Shown: positions 35,592 to 41,080 of the stretch, piece after piece
Layout: every line of letters begins with the position of its first letter
Numbering within the stretch: the stretch's first letter is position 1
IMG/VR virus record: IMGVR_UViG_3300021375_000055
Span: 1 to 44,143 of that record
Direction: 5' to 3' (one strand)
Origin: a virus
DNA: 44,143 nucleotides
Notes under the pieces: model-generated
Told to the model about the DNA's origin: nothing
Seen by the model: only the letters and a program-made list of their open reading frames with translations
Database searches by the model: none
Translations under genes and position numbers: made by a program

Positions 35592-36611
35592 TTGTTATTT
35601 GATGAAGTAGTAGTCTTCACAGACATTCATTTTGGAATGAAGAATAATAGTCGCTTACATAATAAGGACTGTGAAGATTTTATTATATGGATGATTGACG
35701 AAGCCAAGAAGAGAGGCATTAAAAAATGCATCTTTATGGGCGATTGGCATCACCATAGAGCGACTATAAATGTTAGTACACTCAACTATACTGTAAGTAA
35801 TTTACGTAGGTTGGATGAGAACTTCGACGAAGTATACATGATTATGGGAAATCACGATCTCTATTATAGAGAAAAACGTGAGATACATAGTATTCCAATG
35901 GCTGATGAATATAAAAATATTCACGTGATCACGGAAGATATACTAGTCAAAGACGACGTTGCCATTATACCGTGGCTCGTAGATGATGAATGGAAAAAGC
36001 TAAAGCATATTGAATGCAAATATATGTTTGGCCATTTTGAACTCCCCTCGTTCTATATGAACGCAATGGTACAAATGCCTGATTTAGGACATGGTCTAAA
36101 AGCCGACGATCTCCGTAAACCAGAATTTGTTTTTTCCGGACACTTCCACAAGCGACAGAAAGATGGCAACGTCATTTATACCGGCAACGCCTTCCCACAT
36201 AACTATTCAGATGCGTGGGACGATGAACGTGGTCTCATGTTTTTGAAGTGGGGAGGCGAACCCGAATTTGTATCCTGGCCGGATGCACCTAAGTACAGAA
36301 CGTTACCACTTAGTAAACTTATTGATAAACCAGAGGAAGTCTTATCTAACAAAACTCACTGCAGAGTTACATTAGATGTTCCAATTACATATGAAGAAGC
36401 AAACTATATTAAAGAAACGTTTGCACAACAATATGAATTGCGTGAGATTTCTTTGATGCCCAGCAAGAAAGAAGAACATGCTACTGACTGGAACAATGGA
36501 CAAGAAATCCAAATTGAGAATGTAGATCAAATTGTAATGAATCAATTAGAAGCTATAGATTCTCCCACCATAAAAAATCAACAACTAATAGAGATATATA
36601 ATAGTCTATAA
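35592..36611 (+). CDS. 47: Recombination endonuclease subunit gp47 (Mre11/SbcD-like), 339 aa
   Basis: A calcineurin-like metallophosphoesterase with all expected motifs: DIH at 11-13, GDWHHH at 50-55, GNHD at 86-89, GHF at 147-149, and GHFH at 183-186. With gp46 it processes DNA ends for recombination-dependent replication and host DNA degradation. The start is TTG at 35592, two bases after the gp55 stop with GGAG upstream; no later start keeps the DIH motif. The length equals T4 gp47 (339). The stop overlaps the gp46 start (TAATG). Confidence 0.95.
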   Translation: MLFDEVVVFTDIHFGMKNNSRLHNKDCEDFIIWMIDEAKKRGIKKCIFMGDWHHHRATINVSTLNYTVSNLRRLDENFDEVYMIMGNHDLYYREKREIHSIPMADEYKNIHVITEDILVKDDVAIIPWLVDDEWKKLKHIECKYMFGHFELPSFYMNAMVQMPDLGHGLKADDLRKPEFVFSGHFHKRQKDGNVIYTGNAFPHNYSDAWDDERGLMFLKWGGEPEFVSWPDAPKYRTLPLSKLIDKPEEVLSNKTHCRVTLDVPITYEEANYIKETFAQQYELREISLMPSKKEEHATDWNNGQEIQIENVDQIVMNQLEAIDSPTIKNQQLIEIYNSL

Positions 36612-38380
36612 TGCTAAAAATTAAAAATATCACCGTAAAGAATTTTATGAGTGTCGGTAACGTCACTCAGGCTATCACATTTGATGATGCAGGATTAACA
36701 CTTGTATTAGGAAATAACTTGGACCTCGGTGGTGATGGTTCACGTAATGGCACTGGTAAAACAACTATTGTTAACGCATTAAGCTATGCGTTATACGGAA
36801 ATGCATTGTACAATATCCGTAAGGATAACCTAGTTAATAAAACCAACAATAAACAAATGCTGGTTACAGTTGACTTTGAAAAAGATGGTATTGAATATAG
36901 AATTGAACGTGGGCGAAAGCCAAACGTATTTCGTTTTATGGTTAACAATACTGATACTACAGATACAGATGAAATGCAGGGTGAGGGTAGAGAAAGCCAA
37001 GCAGTAATTGAACGTATACTTGGTATGACACATACCATGTTCAAACATATTTGTGCATTAAACACTTATACTGAACCTTTCCTAAGTATGCGAGCCAACG
37101 ATCAGAAAGATATGATTGAGCAGTTACTTGGTATTACACAGCTTAGTGAGAAAGCTGAAACTTTAAAAGAACAAGTCAAGGCTTCTAAGGATGGCATTGT
37201 AGAAGAAACACACCGTATTCGTGCTAATGAAGAAGCAAATGAACGTATTGCTAATAGCATTAAAGATGTAGAAAGACGTAGGAAAGTTTGGGCTGATCGT
37301 AACGTAAAAGACATTGAAGATATGGAAACTGATCTACGTTCTTTAAATGCTATTAACATTGAAGATGAACTAAAAGCACATGCTGATTTTGAAGTTTTTA
37401 ATAATAAACGAACACAAATAGATACTTTAAACAGTGAGATATCTAGACTTGAAACTGCTATGAGTAGAGAGCAGAAACGTTTAGATAAAGCACAAAAGGA
37501 CCTAGACACTACACAAGATCATAAATGTCACGCATGTGGACAAGAGATACATGACGATCAACACGACAAAATGGTTGCTGAAAAGACTGAATTAGTGGAA
37601 GAATCTGTAAGACATCTTGCTTCTGACACCGAACAGATAAATGAATATAAGAGTGCATTAAAAGATATCGGTGAACTAGGTATTGCACCTATATTGCATT
37701 ATAATTCTATTAATGATGCATATGAACACCAAACAAAAATAAACTCTTTAGAATCAAGTATTCAAGAAAAACAATCAATGGATGATCCATATGAGGATCA
37801 AATACAGGGCCTAAAAGAAACTGGCTTACAAGAGATTGATTGGAGTGAAGTTAATAGACTCACAGAACTTAAAGACCATCAGGACTTCTTAATGAAACTC
37901 CTGACAAGTAAAGACAGTTTTATCCGTAAAAAGATTATTGAACAAAACTTACAGTTTTTAAATACAAGACTTGAATATTACATTACTAGGTTAGGATTGC
38001 CTCATGAAGTGCAATTCCAATCAGACTTAACAGTAAGTATTGTACAACTAGGACAAGACTTAGACTTTGATAATTTATCACGTGGTGAACGTAATAGACT
38101 TATACTAGGACTAAGTTGGGCATTTAGAGATGTATTTGAGAGTATGAATCATCCTATTAACCTAGTTTGTATTGACGAACTAGTTGACAGTGGTATGGAT
38201 ACCATTGGAGTTGAAAGTGCATTAAGTGTGTTAAAGAAGATGGAACGTGATAGACATAAAAACATTTTGCTTATTTCTCATCGTGATGAACTTGTTGGCC
38301 GTGTTAATAGTGTACTACAAGTTACAAAAGAAAATGGCTTTACCACATTCAATACAGACGTGGAAATAGTAGATGCCTGA
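36611..38380 (+). CDS. 46: Recombination endonuclease subunit gp46 (Rad50/SbcC-like ATPase), 589 aa
   Basis: An SMC-like ATPase partner of gp47. Walker A is NGTGKTT at 46-52. A long coiled-coil (~170-440) is interrupted by a zinc-hook CHAC, near residue 308. The signature region LSRGERNRLILGLSWAFRD (around 492-510) and Walker B INLVCIDELVDSG follow. Length is close to T4 gp46 (560). The ATG shares bases with the gp47 stop. The end overlaps the next small gene by 8 bases. Confidence 0.95.
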   Translation: MLKIKNITVKNFMSVGNVTQAITFDDAGLTLVLGNNLDLGGDGSRNGTGKTTIVNALSYALYGNALYNIRKDNLVNKTNNKQMLVTVDFEKDGIEYRIERGRKPNVFRFMVNNTDTTDTDEMQGEGRESQAVIERILGMTHTMFKHICALNTYTEPFLSMRANDQKDMIEQLLGITQLSEKAETLKEQVKASKDGIVEETHRIRANEEANERIANSIKDVERRRKVWADRNVKDIEDMETDLRSLNAINIEDELKAHADFEVFNNKRTQIDTLNSEISRLETAMSREQKRLDKAQKDLDTTQDHKCHACGQEIHDDQHDKMVAEKTELVEESVRHLASDTEQINEYKSALKDIGELGIAPILHYNSINDAYEHQTKINSLESSIQEKQSMDDPYEDQIQGLKETGLQEIDWSEVNRLTELKDHQDFLMKLLTSKDSFIRKKIIEQNLQFLNTRLEYYITRLGLPHEVQFQSDLTVSIVQLGQDLDFDNLSRGERNRLILGLSWAFRDVFESMNHPINLVCIDELVDSGMDTIGVESALSVLKKMERDRHKNILLISHRDELVGRVNSVLQVTKENGFTTFNTDVEIVDA

Positions 38381-38603
38381 TGACAAAGCAACAACTTACA
38401 CAATTTCATCAGATACGGGTGTTGAGTTAACTTACAATATTAATGACTATCTCGTTGATACTGTTACTATACCCAATACCACTACAATAACTATTGATGA
38501 TGAAGTGTTTACAACTACACCAGATTATGAATCAAAGAAAATGAAATCTGAGATTGGTGTTGATATGATACAAAACGTAAAAAGAAAATTTGAGAATGAA
38601 TGA
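38373..38603 (+). CDS. Small unknown protein, 76 aa
   Basis: Its ATG lies 8 bases inside the end of gp46 and its stop overlaps the next gene, so it is likely translated by coupling. The sequence is Thr/Asp/Val-rich in its first 50 residues (DTVTIPNTTTITIDDEVF), probably beta, and ends with a basic helix (MIQNVKRKFENE). No homologue is recognised. It may act with gp46/47 or the nearby replication genes, but there is no direct evidence. Confidence 0.7.
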   Translation: MPDDKATTYTISSDTGVELTYNINDYLVDTVTIPNTTTITIDDEVFTTTPDYESKKMKSEIGVDMIQNVKRKFENE

Positions 38604-39027
38604 TTGGATATTTGAGAATAAAACAGTTACAGATTTACCGGAAGATTGTACTGGATTTGTTTATCTAATCACTAATACTATTACTGGCAGAAAATACATA
38701 GGCAAAAAACTAGCAAGATTTAAAAGATCAAGGCCCCCACTTAAAGGCAGAAAAAACAAAAGACGATACACAATAGAATCAGATTGGCAAACATACTACG
38801 GCTCAAACGACGAACTAAACAATGACGTGGCTGAATTAGGCGAAGAAAAATTTACAAGAGAAATATTATATTACTGTAAAACTAAGTCAGAATGTAGCTA
38901 TATAGAAGCGAGAGAACAATTTGCAAGAGGCGTTCTCGAAACAAGCGACTACTATAATGGCATAATACAAGTAAAAGTACACGGCAAAGGCATCCTAGGC
39001 ATAAACAAAACACAAATTAATGGCTAA
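38596..39027 (+). CDS. GIY-YIG nuclease-like protein, 143 aa
   Basis: The N-terminus carries the GIY-YIG pattern: GFVYLI at 20-25 and KYIG at 33-36, followed by a basic stretch (RFKRSRPPLKGRKNKRR, ~41-57) and SYIEAREQF near 108-116, whose Glu would be the catalytic metal ligand. This resembles Seg-type free-standing homing endonucleases of T4-like phages, without an obvious separate DNA-binding domain, so it may also be a repair nuclease. The frame reaches back to TTG 38590, but ATG 38596 is chosen because it leaves an 8-base overlap with the upstream stop. It lies directly upstream of the hairpin-rich noncoding stretch. Confidence 0.78.
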   Translation: MNDWIFENKTVTDLPEDCTGFVYLITNTITGRKYIGKKLARFKRSRPPLKGRKNKRRYTIESDWQTYYGSNDELNNDVAELGEEKFTREILYYCKTKSECSYIEAREQFARGVLETSDYYNGIIQVKVHGKGILGINKTQING

Positions 39028-39504
39028 TACAGAACCCTTCATGCTCCGTTTGGTCGAGGTTGCTCGACCCATCTTGAGGATATAGGCTAATTCCTATGTC
39101 CGGACTGATGTGCTAGAAAATTAAATAATGAGTGAGCTCTCCTGACAATTTGGAACTCACGGGTAGTCTTTAGTCGTTACTAAGGCAAAAGATGTTCCTG
39201 CGTTGTTTAGCAGTATATAAAGTCGTATCGCACAACCCCGACTTCCTATAAAAAGGTTATACTTTAGTAATGTGGTTGATTCCGAGGCGAAATGTCATGG
39301 AATTCGATTTACACTTGGCCGTATCAGGCTAAGTGTGATTGAAACACTCGGCGAAATAATCGAGTATATTAATCCAATAAATATAATAGTAATTAACTTT
39401 AGACCATCGAAGATAAAGAATATACATCAAGTATCACGAAGTGATACGAAGATGTGATGTTCGTAGAACATCAACTAGATGGATTTAAGCATTAGAAAGA
39501 TATT
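39028..39504 (+). ncRNA. Candidate structured RNA in a 477-base gene-free stretch
   Basis: There is no convincing gene, but at least ten stable helices: 39052-39069 (7 pairs, 4-base loop), 39078-39101 (9 pairs with one U-G), 39132-39160, 39168-39185 (7 pairs with U-G, loop CGTT), 39220-39244, 39278-39304 (with G-U), 39311-39336 (10 pairs with G-U), 39346-39365, 39424-39455 (5+7 pairs, GAA loop) and 39456-39472 (7 pairs). The four wobble pairs become A-C mismatches on the opposite strand, so RNA from the plus strand is favoured. The loop of the 39220-39244 helix (CAACC) could pair with GGTTG at 39274-39278. I find no tRNA, tmRNA tag, group I core or known riboswitch. Ends, promoter and terminator are not defined; boundaries are simply the flanking genes. 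Confidence 0.6.
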
Positions 39505-39948
39505 ATGACATTCGATACATTTATTGCCACCTTTCTGACTTGGACGGAAAGTGCGGTAGAAGCAAAAAAAGACGATGGATATCCTGTATGTCCATTTGCT
39601 CGTAAAGCGAGACTCCAAGATAAAATTCAATTTATAGATGCCCGAAGTTTCAGCGAGTATGAACTGTTATCGTTCGACAAGGAACGATATGAAATAGGTA
39701 TTGCGTGGATGGGTGATGGTGTTGATTCAGAAGCAATGGAAGCTCTAGCAAAACAGATGGAGGAAACAAATCCAGATCTGTTCTATTTTACTAGTACAAA
39801 CAAAAGCGGACACTTCGTTAAAAACTTTACGAACTGTATCTTTATTCAACTAAAGGGTGATATTATGGAAAAGAGAGGATATCTCAAAGGAACAAAATAT
39901 TACGACAGTTGGCCTATAGATTATTACAAATTAATTACCGGCGAGTAG
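39505..39948 (+). CDS. Unknown protein, 147 aa
   Basis: No family is recognised with certainty. The N-terminus has TFIATFLTWTESAVEAKKDD (5-24), CPFARKARLQDKIQF (29-43), then alternating strands and helices. A single Cys at 29 and one near 116 do not make a motif. It starts after the noncoding hairpin region with only a weak AGAAAG site. Its stop overlaps the end of the convergent minus-strand reading frame by 14 bases. It looks like a conserved small cytoplasmic phage protein, but I cannot assign a role. Confidence 0.7.
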   Translation: MTFDTFIATFLTWTESAVEAKKDDGYPVCPFARKARLQDKIQFIDARSFSEYELLSFDKERYEIGIAWMGDGVDSEAMEALAKQMEETNPDLFYFTSTNKSGHFVKNFTNCIFIQLKGDIMEKRGYLKGTKYYDSWPIDYYKLITGE

Positions 39949-40168
39949 ATTTCTTCTGCATAGCCTGATTTCGTTCTTCTGTTTGTTTATTAAGTTGATT
40001 AGTTAGGATTCGAACAGAGGGTAACGGCATAGACATAAGTTCTGTCCATGTTGTAGCACCTCCACTTACCAATATTAAGTCCATTAAATTGGCTTCAATG
40101 CGTTCGAGATCCTCTTTATATCCCTCTACAATATTAATTACGTCTTGCGGTTGACTAGTGGCGATCAA
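39935..40168 (-). CDS. 77-codon frame, probably the -1 frameshift extension of the gp26-like protein
   Basis: The frame opens at a TTG that overlaps the stop of the upstream gp26-like gene (TTGA) and has no convincing ribosome-binding site. It lies in the -1 frame relative to that gene, and a T TTT TTC slippery site sits nine bases ahead of the upstream stop. A slip there would give a 357-residue fusion (278 + RR + 77). The product is helical, with a conserved-looking core (YKEDLERIEANLMDLI, then TTWTELMSMPLPSVRILTNQ). The position and size suit a tail/baseplate assembly chaperone extension, perhaps analogous to T4 gp51, which follows gene 26 in T4. Independent translation by coupling is the alternative. 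Confidence 0.7.
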   Translation of the reverse strand: MIATSQPQDVINIVEGYKEDLERIEANLMDLILVSGGATTWTELMSMPLPSVRILTNQLNKQTEERNQAMQKKSTRR

Positions 40169-40180
40169 CCTGCGAAAAAA
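40149..40180 (-). other. Candidate -1 programmed ribosomal frameshift site
   Basis: On the minus strand the heptamer T TTT TTC (40180-40174) stands in the correct X XXY YYZ register of the gp26-like frame (gcT TTT TTC). Three bases further, GGTTGA (40170-40165) can pair with TCAACC (40154-40149), a 6-pair hairpin with a 10-base loop. A -1 slip continues into the 77-codon frame beyond the TGA at 40167-40165. The spacer is shorter than usual for stimulatory hairpins. Confidence 0.65.
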
Positions 40181-41007
40181 GCCGCTATATCTAGTTCAAT
40201 ATTTGTCTTGTAGTCTTTCCCACATTCCAAACATTTGGCTTCCATTTCTGTGTTTAGATTATTTTCACTGAGACTTTCAACTCGTTCTCTAATTGTATCA
40301 TAATCTTTTCTTGTAATAGTTTTAACCCATTCATAAATCGTTTCTGGATTCGTAACTTCTTCTGAACTTTCTTCAGGTGTCTGTACACTTAATACACAGT
40401 TTGAAACTAACTGTACAGTTAATTCTGCAATATCAACAAATGCTTTGCCGAACTGTTCTGAGTTACTGGCTTCGCCACTTTGTTCTGCTTGCATAAGATT
40501 TGCTACAACTTGTTGTTGTTTAACTTGTTGTATTTGTAGTCTAGTTCTATCTTCAATGTTGTATGGTTTGACCTTAATTTTAAAACCATTTTCTAATTTA
40601 ATATTAGGATCAGTCTCATTTACGGTAACACGTGATAATAAAACGTTACTGTCTACAGCCATTTGATTAACGTGATCACACTCAGTACACTTGATGTCTA
40701 CTGAAATTTCTTGTCCGTAACTAGCCTGTCTAATACCCAAAAGCACAACTAACAAGTCGTTAATTGGCATTTGTCGTGGATTGGGAATATCCGGACAGCA
40801 ACTTTCAATAAGGGCTACAGTAGCCTCTCCGTTGAATAATGCGTCTGGAGTTTTCGTAATAAGTTCGTCTTTTGCACTCATAGGATAGATTGCAAGTTCG
40901 TCATCCACGCTTAGTTTTGGCTTTGGATCGTACCATTTGCCCATACTGGGTAGTGCAACATACACTGCGGGCTTTTTATATGCCGCAATTAGGGTATTTG
41001 TTGTCAT
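40165..41007 (-). CDS. 26: Baseplate hub subunit gp26-like, 280 aa
   Basis: The pattern PAVYVALPSMGKWY (13-26), DELAIYPMSAKDELITKTPD (36-55), NDLLVVLLGIRQASYGQEIS (83-102) resembles the gp26 baseplate hub/assembly protein of T4-like marine phages. Two Cys pairs, CTEC (around 107-110) and CLEC near 261-264, could form a zinc ribbon. Such proteins are needed for hub assembly in T4. The ATG has GGAG ten bases upstream; an exact late promoter lies at 41060-41053. The 3' end carries a slippery site leading into the next frame. The T4 number is by resemblance, not certain. Confidence 0.68.
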   Translation of the reverse strand: MTTNTLIAAYKKPAVYVALPSMGKWYDPKPKLSVDDELAIYPMSAKDELITKTPDALFNGEATVALIESCCPDIPNPRQMPINDLLVVLLGIRQASYGQEISVDIKCTECDHVNQMAVDSNVLLSRVTVNETDPNIKLENGFKIKVKPYNIEDRTRLQIQQVKQQQVVANLMQAEQSGEASNSEQFGKAFVDIAELTVQLVSNCVLSVQTPEESSEEVTNPETIYEWVKTITRKDYDTIRERVESLSENNLNTEMEAKCLECGKDYKTNIELDIAAFFAG

Positions 41008-41035
41008 AGGGTGTTTTCTCCAAATAAATACATTA

Positions 41036-41043
41036 TATAAATG
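41036..41043 (+). promoter_or_regulatory. Late-promoter-like element TATAAATG for the tape-measure-like gene
   Basis: TATAAATG on the plus strand is one mismatch from TATAAATA and lies 37 bases ahead of the GTG start at 41081. It would make the gap a divergent pair of late promoters. It is weak by itself. Confidence 0.3.
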
Positions 41044-41052
41044 CTTCTTCTG

Positions 41053-41060
41053 TATTTATA
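41053..41060 (-). promoter_or_regulatory. T4-type late promoter TATAAATA for the gp26-like gene
   Basis: An exact TATAAATA on the minus strand, about 45 bases upstream of the gp26-like ATG, in the 73-base gap between divergent genes. Start of transcription is expected near 41047. Confidence 0.7.
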
Positions 41061-41080
41061 CATTAAATAGGTAGTTAATT

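Noticed and set aside
39105-39119. Hammerhead-ribozyme-like core CTGATG followed by GAAA
   Set aside because: The core should read CTGANGA; here the last A is T, and there are too few bases for stem II. No matching stem I/III with a cleavage GUC/GUH is found.
39028-39260. Group I intron core on the minus strand (CGACTAAAGACTACC with a downstream CAGTCC)
   Set aside because: The spacing between the supposed P8 helix and the second P7 strand (about 25 bases) is too long, there is no minus-strand exon gene, and the wobble pairs favour the plus strand.
39272-39457. 61-codon plus-strand frame inside the hairpin region
   Set aside because: No ribosome-binding site, and it runs through four strong helices; its composition follows the RNA structure rather than a protein.
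39028-39504. tRNA, tmRNA or RNase P RNA in the gene-free stretch
   Set aside because: No T-arm with matching stem, no CCA-ending cloverleaf, no tag frame ending in Ala-Ala, and no RNase P core sequence.
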